From assembly GCF_022605725.1 (NCBI RefSeq), contig NC_065549.1, positions 17,072,614 to 17,136,613 on the forward strand: 64,000 nucleotides of DNA, given 5' to 3'. This DNA is from Anthonomus grandis grandis. Taxonomy: Eukaryota; Arthropoda; Insecta; Coleoptera; Curculionidae. The notes beneath the pieces are model-generated. The model made no database searches. It worked only from the letters and a program-made list of their open reading frames with translations, and was not told where the DNA came from. The stretch's first letter is position 1. Every line of letters starts with the position of its first letter. Below, piece after piece: positions 22,701 to 34,620 of the stretch. The position numbers and the translations under genes were made by a program.

Positions 22701-23459
22701 TACAGTGATAAAACCCTAAAGACAGTGTCTGAAAATCATGTTTTTTTTTAAATGACTTTAACTAATCTCACAACTCCGTTATAAGAATAGTCATCTTCTT
22801 TAACTTCAATATAAGTTCATTTAAATTTATGGTAAAATATCTCTATGAAATAATTCAATTCAAATATGTTTTTATTTACTCATTTAATTGTTTTCTTGAA
22901 TAACAAAGTTTCAAGCCTTATTTTTTCTGTCGGCAAACTTTGTTGCTTTTCTAGCCCAATTCTTTTTAATATTTGCACATTGTCAGAACTTTTTTTTACT
23001 TAGCTGTACATTCCAGCGTTTTGTCAAAACTCTTTGTTATTTTGGTATATTTCCTATAAGAATTTGAATGTAGGAATGAAATATTGATTTCCTAATCGAT
23101 CTTAATCATCATAACATCGCGAACAGCATTATTTCACATGATAAAATCAGCACTCAATTAATCACTATAATCTATACATTTTCTGAAAGAGATGGGGTTC
23201 TTCCTGGAGTTGTTGTACTGCCCTGTCTCATTGGCACTGGCATGGGTAAATTGGAGGCTGAAGAATGGTTTTCTGGCAGAAGATGCTCTAATATCTTGCC
23301 AAAATTAATAATATCTAAACCTCAATTATCATTTATCATTATGTTTTATTCTTCGCTTCCTTTTTCTCTGTATATGTTCTCTTTGTTTTGTTTTAATTAA
23401 TAATAACCTATATTTGTTATTATTATTAGTATTATAACATACGAGTACAACAGTTTATT
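22701..23459. other. No gene recognised; one GC-richer patch
   Basis: Mostly AT-rich. The patch at 23185-23305 is richer in GC and open on both strands (minus: NHSSASNLPMPVPMRQGS then TTTPGRTPSLSE). It lacks clear splice sites and I cannot assign it. It could be an exon or an old repeat. Confidence 0.35.
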
Positions 23460-23725
23460 GTGGTCATACTATTGTGAGTAGGTTAGAGTCATCAGTATAA
23501 TTTACATAAGCCACTCTTACGGCAGCATTATGTAATTCATTGATGTACCATACAAAGATCAAGAACCCAAGCACACTGCCCTGTGGTACCCGGCACCTCG
23601 AAAGTCATAGAATTGAAGTTTACGCAGCAATACTCCATTGTACACACAATCAAAAGCTATTGTTACATCACAGAACTGTCGTACTACATCCCCATGGTTC
23701 AGATTCTGATAAAGCTGTTTAAGAA
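23460..23725 (-). pseudogene. Jockey/CR1-like reverse transcriptase fragment
   Basis: On minus the text runs VTIAFDCVYNGVLLRKLQFY (motif A region; AFD keeps the catalytic Asp), then after a one-base shift RVPQGSVLGFLIFVWYINEL and VNYTDDSNLL, the equivalent of the YADD active-site box with Ala replaced by Thr. About 85 residues of the polymerase palm survive. It is bounded on both sides by unreadable sequence. Confidence 0.75.
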
Positions 23726-24384
23726 ACAAGAAAAGGGGATCGTAAGTGCTTCTTGAATTCTGAAATCCTGAACTTATTGAAGGATAGAACGTTGTGTTTA
23801 TTCAGAAACTTTAACATTAGACGCACGCAATAATTTTTGATATGGTGAAAAGAAAAAAAGTCGAGCGAAAGCTATATCGTGATTCCCTTGATAAGAGGTA
23901 AGGTATCATTAGCACGTTTAGAATAACTGAAAAATTACCTCAAAGAAAGGACTGATTTCGAAAGTCTTCGAGATCCTCTAGGAGCTGCATCAGGAAGTAA
24001 CAGCAACAATTTTACTGAAATCTTTTAATGTTCAGAAATAATTCTAACATTGTTTCTATTGAGAATCAAAGGATAATTATCCTTAATAGATGTGAGGAAG
24101 GACATACTCACTTTGCAGCCTCTGCAAATAGGCAGGCATATCAACAAAGTATTGGCTCTCAACAGCCTTATTGCTAACATCAGCAGATCGCTGAAAGGCA
24201 AAGTAGTTATTGCAACCTTCTTGGATACACAGAGGGAGCATTTAAAATGTGTACTAAAAAAGCCCGTTTGGAGCTCTTTGGATACTGACACTCAAGTGGC
24301 AACTAGTCACTAGTCACCGGGGTAGATGGCACTTTTGTAGCTCTGTTTTCAAGAGAAAATGCTAGCCTCTAATGGTCCCCCATG

Positions 24385-24424
24385 GTGCACCATTCACACA
24401 CATTCACGTGTGTGAATGGTGCAC
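24385..24424. repeat. Perfect 17 bp inverted repeat, 6 bp spacer
   Basis: gtgcaccattcacacac (24385-24401) and its exact reverse complement (24408-24424) flank attcac. It lies inside the LINE coding region just before the post-polymerase block, where no conserved palindrome is expected, so it is probably a local inverted duplication. Confidence 0.85.
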
Positions 24425-24682
24425 TTTGGAGAGGATATCTATAAACCCGGTACCATTGTACCATTTACTAGGAAAACTGATGAACATCCCCAGTCTTTGG
24501 ATATACTGCATCGAATTGTTTCCAGAAAAAAGGTGAAATATCTGGGTCTCATCTTGGATAGAAAACTCACCTGGGAACCGCACCTGGAATCAGTACTGAA
24601 AAAGGCCACGAGGACCTTTGGACAGCAAGACAACTTCTCGGTAGATCTTGGAATCTGAGCTCCAAAATTATCTATTGGATAT

Positions 24683-25450
24683 ACAGGGTATTACAAAATT
24701 CGATGCACATATTTTAACAGCGTATTGTTGGAGTTAAAATAAGACTTTTGGCCTATAAATATGTATCCTAAGATTCACCCCCTCAGAGCTACAGCACGCG
24801 CATATTGCTTGAAGAAAATCGATTACTTGGAACACTAACTATAGTTATACGTCAAATCCTTTGGAAAATTACAAGTTTTAATTTTTTTGGGTCTTTTTGA
24901 TATTTTCCGTCCCAAAAAAGGGGTAAACCCAATTTTAGAAAAGGACTTAGGGGGCTTAACTTTTTGATGGCCCCTTTCTTATTTTTCTAATAAGAAAATT
25001 TAAAAATGTATAACACCATCTAATTGGCCATGAAAAAATCTAAAGTTATCACCTTTTTACATTTTTTGATAAAATTAATTTGATTTGACACAAAATAAAA
25101 CAGTCACAGCCCTTTCGTTTATCAGCGATTTTCTCAAAAACGATTAATTATATCGAAAAAATGCACGAGACAAAAATTTTACATTAAACTCCCTTAAATC
25201 CTCCACTAAAACTGGATTTACACTATGAATACGGAAATTAAAAAGAGCACCCAAAAAAGCCAACATGCAAATTTTCACAAGAATTGATGCATAATTTTAG
25301 TTACAGTTCCAAATATTCCATTTTCTTCAAGCAATTTGCGTGGGCTGCAGCTCTGAGGGGGTGCATTTTAGAACACATGTTTATAGGAAAAAAAGTCTTA
25401 CGTTAACTCCAACAATACGCTCTTGCATCGAAATTTGTTTGTAATCCATC
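24683..25450. mobile_element. Non-autonomous element (MITE-like) with ~145 bp inverted ends
   Basis: The left end, 24690-24833, and the right end, 25305-25447, are inverted copies. They share gcgtattgttggagttaa, caccccctcagagct and attgcttgaagaaaat in the same order. The middle 470 bases have no gene. It interrupts the LINE reading frame between the IIYWIY and YEALVWW parts, so it inserted after that LINE copy. The target duplication is unclear, and the superfamily cannot be told from the sequence. Confidence 0.78.
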
Positions 25451-26475
25451 ATCATCATACTGTATGAAGCTTTAGTATGGTGAAGAAAAACCGAACAGAG
25501 GACAGCCATATCAAGATTGTGCAGGCTACAGAGAATCGCATGTCTATGCGTCGCAGGGTGCCATGAATTTACTCTTTTAAACCTTATACGGGTACGGCCC
25601 AATATGGCTATGCAAGAATAGGCAACCACGAGGGTAATCTTCATCTACAGGAAAGAAGACCTTAAGACGGACAACCTTACTTTTCATCTTTCAATCCTGA
25701 CCCGGTAACCTGTTTCGATAGAAAATACAGGAAAATCCTCTTCCCTAAAATTGAAGAATGAAAATGGAAACTCAAGGTGGTTATGGGTAGGATCGCAATT
25801 GTGGAAATCCTATCCGGAAGAGTACAAAGGGAATACGGGTTAAGATTTTCCCGGATAGCTAATCGGTTCTTAGGGCACTGAGCGGCTGTACATACAGGTC
25901 CAGGTATACGACTAGAATGCCACAGCAGGCTCAATGACCTCGGAATCAGATCACTGTGATCTGGGTACCAGAGATGGCGGATATATACGCAAAAAAAGTG
26001 CTGAGGGAAACTTTAGTGGACCCAACCCATCTTTTGGATTCAACAAAGGTTTTCTTAACGGGAAGATCGCGAAATGTACATCATCCAGGATGCTGCGACA
26101 TTGGAATTATACCAATGGGTTGGTTCACTCCAAAAAGTTGCTGAGCTTCAACGCTGGGAACGCAGATTTAGCTCTGACCATGAATAGGATGCTGGTAGGG
26201 GGCGCTCACAGGCCACTATACCTTCAACAGCGATCTATATAGAATGGATTATCCCACACAGACATCTGCAGATTCTGTAATGCAGTAGAGGAGTCGATGG
26301 AACACTTGATTGCAAATTGTAGAGCACTGGGCCACAGGAATATACACTGCTGACGCTCCCACTAAAGGAGCTGATCCTGTTCGCGAACGTATTTAATAGA
26401 TAGGGATAGGAGAAGCACAATAGATCAGCAATGGGCGCAGTGCAAAAGGCCATTCTGGGACAGACCTCATCCCCT

Positions 26476-28015
26476 TATCGCACTACATTATATAACATTA
26501 CCATTTTTACCGACTCAAATATTCAATATCATGTATACGTAAACTCTAATGGTGAAAGTAAAAATTATAGATATTTTATTTTAAGAAAAAGTTTTTTTTA
26601 CATCTTGCATACACGCCACTGATTAAAAGTTTTAATATATTGAAGCTTAAAATTTAAGACGCTTAGGACAGAAGATGTAGTTAAACTTTGTCTTAAAATC
26701 AATTAATGATTCAGCTCATATATAAGTATTACAAATTTATTCTCAAATATCCTGTATATATCAGTATTATTCTAGGTAATACGAATTAAAGGCATTTATT
26801 TGTATATACTCTGGGAGGGTCAAAAAATAACTTTAAGCATAATATTTTTTAGTATGTTTATTATATGGTAAAAAAGAAATTTGAATAATCTTTACCAATT
26901 TAGGGATTTCAGTTTTAGGACTTTAAAAAAAAATATTTTTTTTTATTTAATAAAGATTTCAGAAAATTTAATTTTTTAGCCAATTTGTAAATAAAAAAAA
27001 AACTTCTGTAATAATTTAAAGTTTTCAATTTATTTCAACTTAGTTAAAAAACCAAAAAGTAACAGGATTTTGTTAAATTTTTCAAAATTTTATACAGAGC
27101 GCAAATAATCAGTTTGACATACGTTTTAAAATGTTTCGCCATTTAAAACAGTCTCAAACCTTTCATCAAATATGAATTTCGAAAAATTTATTATTTTCTA
27201 ACTAACTAGAAGCTTTCTATGAAAAAAATTAAATTTTACTTTCATTTTTTTAATGAGTATCTACTGCTAATATGATTATAAATTAAATCGTATTTAACAA
27301 ATCATATGGCAGTAGTTTAACATGATTTCCTAGCAAATAAACAACAAAGAAAAATTTCTCAAAAACAGACTAAAACAAAAGAAAGTAAATCTTTCATTAA
27401 TTTCTTTAATTTTATATTAATGGCATTAATGGAATACTTAAACCAAAAAGAAAAAACTTTTTTTTTATATTTTACATATTTTAAAATGGGATAATTACAT
27501 AAGTTTGTGTACTCTTTAAAGAATATTCTTATAATCAATTATTTTTTAAAACGGGGGTGCTACAAAATTATGATAAAGTACATTACTCAAATAAAAAGTT
27601 GATAATCTCCAGTCAACTCTATAAATAACTGAAAAGCCTGAAAACAATATTATATAACAAAACATTTTCCATATTTTCCTTAGAGCATAATATCTATTAA
27701 ATTGTCCAGCGTTAACAGTAAAAACAAAGTTAAATAGTCACCCCAAAAGGCATATATATAACACAACACCCTAAAGACCCATTTTGACTTAAAATATGTA
27801 TTTACGCTTCAAACTTTCACGCTTTCTGAGGTAATGAGGGCAAATATCTTCCCTATAACGCTTACTGCAAAGTTACCTTTTAATTTACATATATAAGGCC
27901 AGACTTACCACCTAAGAGTCTATGAACTTTGTACGACTTCTTAAAAACACTATATACGTAAACAATCTGATTCGATTGTAAAAAAACACGTAAACATTGG
28001 GAAAACTCAGGACTT
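26476..28015. other. Very AT-rich stretch, nothing recognised
   Basis: Long runs of A and T, no coding bias and no clear repeat ends. Confidence 0.45.
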
Positions 28016-28017
28016 CG

Positions 28018-28145
28018 CATACACCTTAATCTAGATAGTTGAGGATATCGACGAGGAGGGCGCTCGCTTTTGGGTTGGAAAGCGCACGATCCAAATGGAG
28101 AGTTTCCCTTGTGGATGGAAAATCCACACGGCACTTGAAGCGATT
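28018..28145 (-). other. GC-richer island, possible exon or old coding remnant
   Basis: In an otherwise AT-rich region this ~125 bp stretch has mixed composition. One minus frame reads CRVDFPSTRETLHLDRAL then SNPKASALLVDILNYLD to a TAA; another stays open through GFSIHKGNSPFGSCAFQPKS. A weak acceptor (CTTCAAG) and a possible donor (TTAAG|GTGTAT) flank it, but the phases do not fit the known minus-strand exon at 11220. No family is recognised. Confidence 0.3.
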
Positions 28146-29110
28146 TTGTTTTAAATCGATTTTAGAAGTTTAGATGATAGGAGATAGGAACTATTTGTAC
28201 GTCGATATGATAAATATTGTTGATTTAGATGATATCAATAAAGTTGAATTTAGCTGGATAAGCTTTGATATCATAAGAATAAAAACAAAATTGTCAATGG
28301 CATGCATTATCCAAATATTTGTTTTTATACCATAGTCAATTTAGTGCAAGAACAGAAAGCTTAGAATGAAATGAAGAAAATTGCTTATAATACGGTTTTT
28401 TATTGTTTCGCGTTAATAGAATATTATGGAAAAGCGTTCTATATGGAAAATTTAATTGTTAAACTGCTATCCTATTATTAATAACGAGAAATGTTTAGAA
28501 ATATCGCCTTTAATTGTGCAAAATTTTAGGTAAAAATTTCTCTTTTTATAACAAAAATTTATATTTACAGTCAGATTTGAGCCTAGAAAATTTAAAAATA
28601 AGAAGAAAATGTTAATAATTTTTTTTAGAAAATAAGATGATATACAATACAATACAATACAATATAATATATTAATTCAATTTTACAAAATTTCAATCAT
28701 TCAATAGCAAATAGACAGCAATACAATAGTCTATATTGGTACAATATCCCATTAACAAAATTACCTTAATATTATTGTAGCGTCTATCACGGAATGGAAC
28801 ATTTCACTAGACCGTTAGCTTGGCCTGTATCGAAATTTCCCATCCCTCGACCTGTGTGGCAGTTTTCTGCTATCAAGTATAAATAATTAAAATGAAACCA
28901 TATCATAACATTAAAATAATCTATATAATACATGCTAATATGCCCTAAATAGTTAATTCCATCTATATACAAAAGAAATAATTCTTATAAAGAGAAGCGC
29001 AAGAGAGGAGACAAGGAGACAAAACAACCCGGAATGAAGCAGCAGAAACAAGAGAAGCATTGGAAGAAGAGTCCTTCTGTTCTTCTAATATTATTTTTAT
29101 AGTGTAATAC
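28146..29110. other. AT-rich stretch with an ATACA microsatellite
   Basis: Nothing coding is recognised. A short tandem repeat of the unit ATACA lies at about 28642-28662. Confidence 0.4.
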
Positions 29111-29193
29111 ACATTTATCTACTACGTTTCGTTCTTTTTTTTTACATTAATCTTTTAAAGTGTTCGTAATGGTAAATGACGAAGTTTTTTTAT

Positions 29194-31230
29194 CTAAAAA
29201 TTTAAACCTTTTCTATGCTTATTTACTTCGACTTTAGACCTTAGGCCTGTGGGCAGAAGCTTAAGAAATTTGGGAAGTAGAAACAGCATATTTCTTTGCA
29301 AGTGTGATTTGCTGAAAAAGTGCGATTGCAAATTCTTGTTTGTTTTAGAACGATGGTCTAGTTCCCTAAAAATATCTTTAACCTTTCTGTAGTAACAAAG
29401 ACATGCACTCACAAACAATCCTCTTAAATTTAGTACATTTAGTTCCGAATAAAGGTTGATTGTAGGATATTGATTGCTTTTGCTTAGGATAATCTTAAGT
29501 ATTTTATTTTGGCATACTTTTAACATTCGCATGGCATTATCATTCAGACCACCCCAAATTACTAAGCAATATCTTAAAATTGATTCTACTAGTGAAGTAT
29601 ATACTATTTTTAGTGTTTTCTTATCTAAAATATTACGAAGCTGATAAAATTTATAATAAAGTTTTCTAAGTTTTTTGGACGTTTTAAAAGCATGTTCATT
29701 CCAGCGTAGATACTGGTCAATGTATAAACCTAGGTATTTAATTTTACTAATTTTTTGTATGCAAGGACAAGAACAGTTGTTATTTAATAAATTACAAGTT
29801 GGGTTGTGAATTTTAATATTACTTTTTTTAGGTTGATCACTAGTTGTCAAAGAGAAAGCTATAAATTTGGTCTTTGTTATATTTAGGGTGATTTTGTTTT
29901 CATTTATCCAGTTTTGAATTACATAAAGGCCTTGCTCTGCTTTCGAGTATACACCATCCCAGCTGTTGTCTGTGAATGTGACTGCAGTATCATCGGCGTA
30001 ACAAATAACCGAACTATCTTGTAGTCATTTTCCCAAATCATTAATATAGATCAAGAATAAAATTGGACCCAGGACTGTCTTTTGAGGAACTCCAGTATTT
30101 ACAACCATATCACTACTTAGGATATCATTACATCGCACTCTTTGCACTCGATTTTCCAAGTAGAATCTAAAAAGCTCCAGAGTTTGACCCCTTACTCCAA
30201 CATTTTCTAATTTATTTAACAGCAAGGTGTGGGAGACTGTATCGAAAGCCTTTGCAAAGTCCATATATACTGTAAGACATTTCTTATTTTCTTGCATATC
30301 TGACATAATTTTTTTAAACCAAAAAAATATTGCATCATTGGTGCTTTTATTAGATCTAAAACCAAATTGTGCATTAAAAATTAAATTTTGTGATTCAAAA
30401 AATGAAATTAGGCGAGTCTTGACACATTTTTCCCATATTTTTGATAAGTTACTTAGTAGAGATATGGGCCTGTAGTTTATCATTTGATATGGATCGCCGT
30501 TTTTAAAAATTGGAATTACTATTGCATTTTTCCACTCTATAGGGATCTTAGATGTCTTAAAGGTTAAGTTAATTATATGTGCTAAAGGATCTAAAATATA
30601 TACATGAATTGTTTTAATTAATCTAACAGTTATACCATCCTCGCCAGGAGATGAATCTGTTTTTAAGGAGTTAATGTGCATTATAAGTTCTTTTTTATTT
30701 ACTGGTTCTAAAAAGAGAGTTTTATCTATATTATTTTTATTGTCGTTATTGCGTTGATTTTTTAAAATAATGTTATTTGCCATTGTTTCTCCAATTTTTG
30801 AAAAGAAGTTATTAAAAAGATTAGAGGTTTGTTCTTTATTTTTTACAATATTGCCGGTTTCATCTTTAATTGTTATCACCCCTTTTTCATTCTTTTTATT
30901 TGTTGTTTCGCTAATAATTTTCCACACCTTTTTGTAATTTTTGCCTGCATCCTGTATTTGAGTTTTATAATACTGAAATTTAGTTTTTTGAATTAATTTA
31001 TGTAAAAAGTTTCGGTATTTTTTATACTGTTTCTCTCTCTCGATGGTAAAATTTTTTAACAATTGTTGTTTTAAAGCATCTCGATGTTTGATAGAGTTAA
31101 TTAATCCCGAGGAAATCCAAGGTTTGAGCCTTTTAAATTTTTCTTTGACAGTGAAATTGGTTGTGCATTTTTTTATATGGTTTTCCAGAGTAAACATAAA
31201 TTTTTCATAGGCCTGCTGAGCATTGTCCAA
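29194..31230 (-). pseudogene. LINE reverse transcriptase, one in-frame TGA before the YADD box
   Basis: From 31230 the frame is open for 401 codons: a basic linker, then SSPGEDGITVRLIK, NAIVIPIFKNGDP, NYRPISLLSNLSKI, FGFRSNKSTNDAIFF, TVYMDFAKAFDTVSH (motif A, catalytic Asp), GVPQKTVLGPILFLIYINDL, then TGA at 30027-30025. The same frame continues with VICYADDTAVTFTDN (motif C, both Asp present), KYLGLYIDQYLRWNEH, SLVESILRYCLVIWGG and the C-terminal region to a TAA at 29196-29194. In the VPQG turn, Gly-Ser is replaced by Lys-Thr. The stop splits an otherwise readable enzyme. Confidence 0.88.
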
Positions 31231-31412
31231 GGTGATAGAGTCTGCCCACTTCTCTTAAGACAGTTGCAATTTTAGTTTTTCATAGTTTATTTTTTTTATA
31301 TTTTGTTGTGCTGGTTTATTTACTGTCTTACCTAATTTTATATTAGAAGTTAAACCTATCAAGTAATGATCAGTAATATCAGTTTGAAATATAAATGGAG
31401 TTGGTTTATATA

Positions 31413-31910
31413 TTAATTGTTTGTCGTAACGCAAAAATATGTGTCGTTTAAAAAAACATCTAAATTAGTTGAGGGAGGTATATAACAACAAGTCATGCAA
31501 ACATCAACACTATCCATTTTCATGCATACTTGTATACATCTTGTTTCAGAAAAAGATATTATGTTTGTTAAATATTTAATATTATTTTTAATGTATACAA
31601 CTAGGCCATCATTCTTATTAAATTGGGAATTATTATAGATTAAATCAAAATTGGGTAGATTAAAAAGACTTACTTCATCCTCCTCCAAACAAAAGGTCTC
31701 CGATAAAACTAAAATGTCGATATTTTCAGGCTTAATTGACTCAATTAATAACGCCAGTTCATCAAAATTCTTTCTCAAGCTTCTGACATTTAAGTGAATT
31801 ATTCTTAACTTGTCCTCACCCTTAATGAACTCTTTTACCTCTCCAGCCGTCCCCAAATATGGTGTCTCATACCCTTCGCTCTCCTCTATCGCTCCCAAAA
31901 AATTTAACAT
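31413..31910 (-). pseudogene. LINE AP-endonuclease N-terminal part
   Basis: After a lead of about 35 residues come RIIHLNVRSLRKNFDELALL (the LNVRSL motif of LINE endonucleases), then IDILVLSETFCLEEDEVSLF (the catalytic Glu in SET), NDGLVVYIKNN, and CMTCCYIPPSTNL. The frame ends at 31413. Across that point, another frame gives INKPTPFIFQTDITDHYLIG, the SDH-like end of the domain with His in DHY. The middle of the nuclease (around the second catalytic Asp/Asn) is missing, so it cannot cut DNA. Confidence 0.82.
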
Positions 31911-32340
31911 AAAAAATTACCTAGAAATAAGATAATAATAATTATATATGGTATGATGTATATGTTTTAATATTCCTGAAGTGTTTTGGTATTCCTACTA
32001 GACCATAATCCCAAACGACCCCCAATATTCGTAGAATATGTACTCTACATATTGTTGATAGAAAAGTATCTGAAAATTTGGAGATTATTACATAAATATG
32101 TCAAATAATGTAAATCCAAAAGCAACATTTCAAAAATATGTTTAGGAAGATTTTTTATACTTTATATATGTATAAATTCCTCCACTGCATGCTATTCTTG
32201 CACTGACATTTTGCATAAATGCTTTTCAAAACGGAAAATTCTGAGTGAAAATCTCCAAGATATGTCGTATTCTCTGGAATGTTTCTTAATGTACTTGTAC
32301 GATGTACGAAGATATGCCATTTAAATATCCAGAAACATAC
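31911..32340. other. AT-rich, nothing recognised
   Basis: Short AT-rich flank 5' of the LINE. No gene or repeat end was found. Confidence 0.4.
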
Positions 32341-32344
32341 TTCT

Positions 32345-32885
32345 GCTTGAACTTTTAATTTTCTTAGCCAAGTTTCATTATTTTTGAGAATATTTTTGAC
32401 ATAATTAGAATATTCATAGAGGGTTTTGGTTAAAAGACAACTATTTCTTTCCCAATAAATTCATTTAAAAAAATCTTGTTAGTATTTCTAAAACTTCACA
32501 AATTAGAGCAAATTTTATCATTAAAAAGTCACCAAATTTGCGTTGAAAAGAGGTTTGGGAACGCATAGAGCTACAAAATTTTTATTCATTAGCAATATTT
32601 TTAATCATAACTTAAAAGTTACTTGTTAACTTCATTTTACAATAATAGAGAACCGTTTCTGAAAATAAATTTAAGCGTAAATCATTATTCGAGGTTAAGA
32701 GTTTACGCAGTTGTGGTTTGGGCAGTTTTCTTCGCTAATTTTCCGAGCAAACCTTCAATATTTTTGAGAATGTTTCTACGAAATAATTAGAATATTCCTA
32801 AAAAGACTTAAGCCAAAGAAAGAGCATTTCTTACTTATAATTTCATATAAAAAAGTTTTTTGTACTTCAAAAAATATTGTAATAG
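32345..32885. repeat. Two diverged ~375 bp direct repeat units
   Basis: Segments beginning near 32375 and 32750 align over about 125 bases: atttttgagaat, then cataattagaatattc against gaaataattagaatattc, then a caataaattcat-like and a cataaaaaagtttttt-like block in the same order. The unit spacing is about 375 bases. Divergence is high, so this is an old tandem duplication or a satellite remnant. Confidence 0.5.
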
Positions 32886-34245
32886 CTTTATCAAGATTTT
32901 TTGGCAAATTGGATAATTATTTAACTGTCATAAATTAATAGGTCGAGGGTATATTTTTCATATCACATTTTTTTTATTACTGTCTGTATCTTCTTGAAAT
33001 TGTATTTTTCTTATATAATTTGGTAAATTAGATACGATAAATAATCTAGACAAACGAAATTTTATATCATAGATAAAGATAAGCACGTGTAGGTCAACAA
33101 AATTGGAAGAATACTGATTTTTTCATTTTTTTTTCGATATAGTTTTTGTACGTCTTCCAGACTCTTAACGTTATTTTTTATATATTCTAGGCAATTGATA
33201 TCTCACTCTACTCTCTTCATTTGAAATAAGGATTCATGATTTCAGGAATTTATAATGATTTTGTATGTCATTCTAGAATTCGTCGGAATTTAATTTTTAT
33301 TTAATTTTTTATTTCTGTAAATAAGCATTGTAAATAATTTTTCTTTAATGTTTCATTATTTTGCATTTTCATCATTTTTTACTTTGCATTTCATTATTTT
33401 AAAGATATATTTGTTTTTCTCACCCAGGCATTTGATTTGGTTTTTTTATTCCCTTTATATTATTGTCTACATCTTCAAGGGCTTGAGAATAAATTTTCAG
33501 GTTTTTCCGCATTTGAAGTAATTTTTTTATTTAGGTCTAAGCATTTTCCAGCGATCTGAAATAATTGTTCATGTTTTCAGGCGCTTTCTCAGAATCATTT
33601 TGTATATCTTTTGAAATACACAAACTGAAGAAAAACCTTATCAGAATATAATACAAATGAAACAACATTACCCCCTGACCATTGATAGAGAATGTTTCTG
33701 AATAATTTAACTTGCTGACACAGATCATTCACTGAATATTCCTAGATATTCCAGAACTATCTACTTCTACATTCACCGAATGTTTATGAAATATATATTG
33801 TGTTTTAGAATTATTCTCAAAACCTTTTTCGTATTCATCTCTATTATACCCTAATTACTTATAACTAACTATCTTTACTATCTTAATAACAAAATAGCAT
33901 TTGAAAGAATTTAAAAAAAAACTTTTTTTGGGACGTCTCGATAGTACATTCCTCGGATATCAGCGTGCATTAAATATAAATTCGAAAAGAAAGTGAATTA
34001 TTTAAATAAAATTATTTAAGAATACAAATATAGAAAATTTCTTATTTAAAAGTATTTAATTTATTGTCCTATTAAAAAGATGTTCTTGTTCATTTTGAAA
34101 AAGAAACTTTCCTTTCTGCCTCTAAAGAAAGCATCGATTGTAAAATATGTTATACAATATATATATTATTTTGTGGATTTATTAAAAATTAAACAAAATG
34201 ATAAATAAAGAAAAAAATGCATAAATTCAGCTTTTTTATAAAAAT
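32886..34245. other. Very AT-rich, nothing recognised
   Basis: No coding or RNA signal. Scattered words such as gaatattcctagatattcc recall the degenerate words at 1-1700. Confidence 0.4.
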
Positions 34246-34249
34246 TTTT

Positions 34250-34620
34250 GAACAACGTCCAAGAGGAAAGACAATTTCAGGTTACTTGAGGATAACTTTA
34301 CTTTTAATGTTCAGATTAATTTGACTTTTATTTTTAAAGTTTCTTCGCAATGTTTTTCAGCTTTTGTTATAAAACATAAAATTTGTATTTTTTTTTTGGT
34401 CTTTGGTCTGATAATCATGTCCAAGAGGAAATTTCGGGTAACTTGATTTATCACTTTCATTCTAGTCCTCATATGGGCTTGAATTTTCATGTAGAGGTGT
34501 CTTTGGATTGTTCAAAAGCTTCCATTGAAAAAAGCATGAAACTCTATAAATTAGAAGCTGTATTATCCAAGTTTTTAAAAATCATATTCAAGAGAAAAGA
34601 TAATATTCGGTAACTCTAGT
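34250..34620. repeat. Three diverged tandem units of ~163 bp
   Basis: The phrase gtccaagaggaaa...ttcaggttacttgagg at 34257 recurs as gtccaagaggaaatttcggg...taacttgatt at 34419 and as attcaagagaaaa...ttcggtaactcta at 34584. Spacings are 162 and 165 bases. The 76-codon plus frame here spans these units and is not treated as a gene. Confidence 0.65.

Larger units (their letters stand above)
24090..26475 (+). pseudogene. RNase H-bearing LINE (I/R1-like group) remnant, interrupted by a MITE
   Basis: The first half (24416-24660) reads KVKYLGLILDRKLTWEPHLE and SVLKKATRTFGQ, the post-polymerase block. After the MITE at about 24683-25450 it resumes with YEALVWWRKTEQ, RLCRLQRIACLCVAGC and then LKKW-like text, CHSRLNDLGIRS, and ITVIWVPEMADIYAKKVLRE (25950-26005). 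The last matches the end of an RNase H domain (VxWVPGHxxIxGNExAD), here degenerate. Near 26250-26310 HTDICRFCNAVEESMEHLI is the C-terminal CCHC-like motif (CxxC...HxxxxC) of such elements. Many stops. An RNase H domain separates it from the Jockey-like LINEs elsewhere in the window. Confidence 0.75.
29115..31910 (-). mobile_element. Jockey-like LINE, nearly full ORF2, minus strand
   Basis: The copy runs from an endonuclease start at 31910 to a 3' end near 29115-29150 (a run of A on minus at about 29131-29141). Order: endonuclease piece, polymerase, C-terminal region. It has an internal loss in the endonuclease near 31413, a stop in the linker near 31255, and a single TGA in the polymerase at 30027-30025. 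No upstream ORF1 is visible, so the 5' end is truncated at or just before the endonuclease. Confidence 0.85.

Noticed and set aside
24025..24291. 88-codon minus frame
   Set aside because: Overlaps LINE coding text on plus and reads as its antisense.
28640..28670. ATACA repeats considered as a CRISPR-like or telomeric array
   Set aside because: A simple microsatellite of a few units with no spacers; a eukaryotic context.
34383..34613. 76-codon plus frame
   Set aside because: Falls inside the ~163 bp tandem repeats and is not conserved between units.
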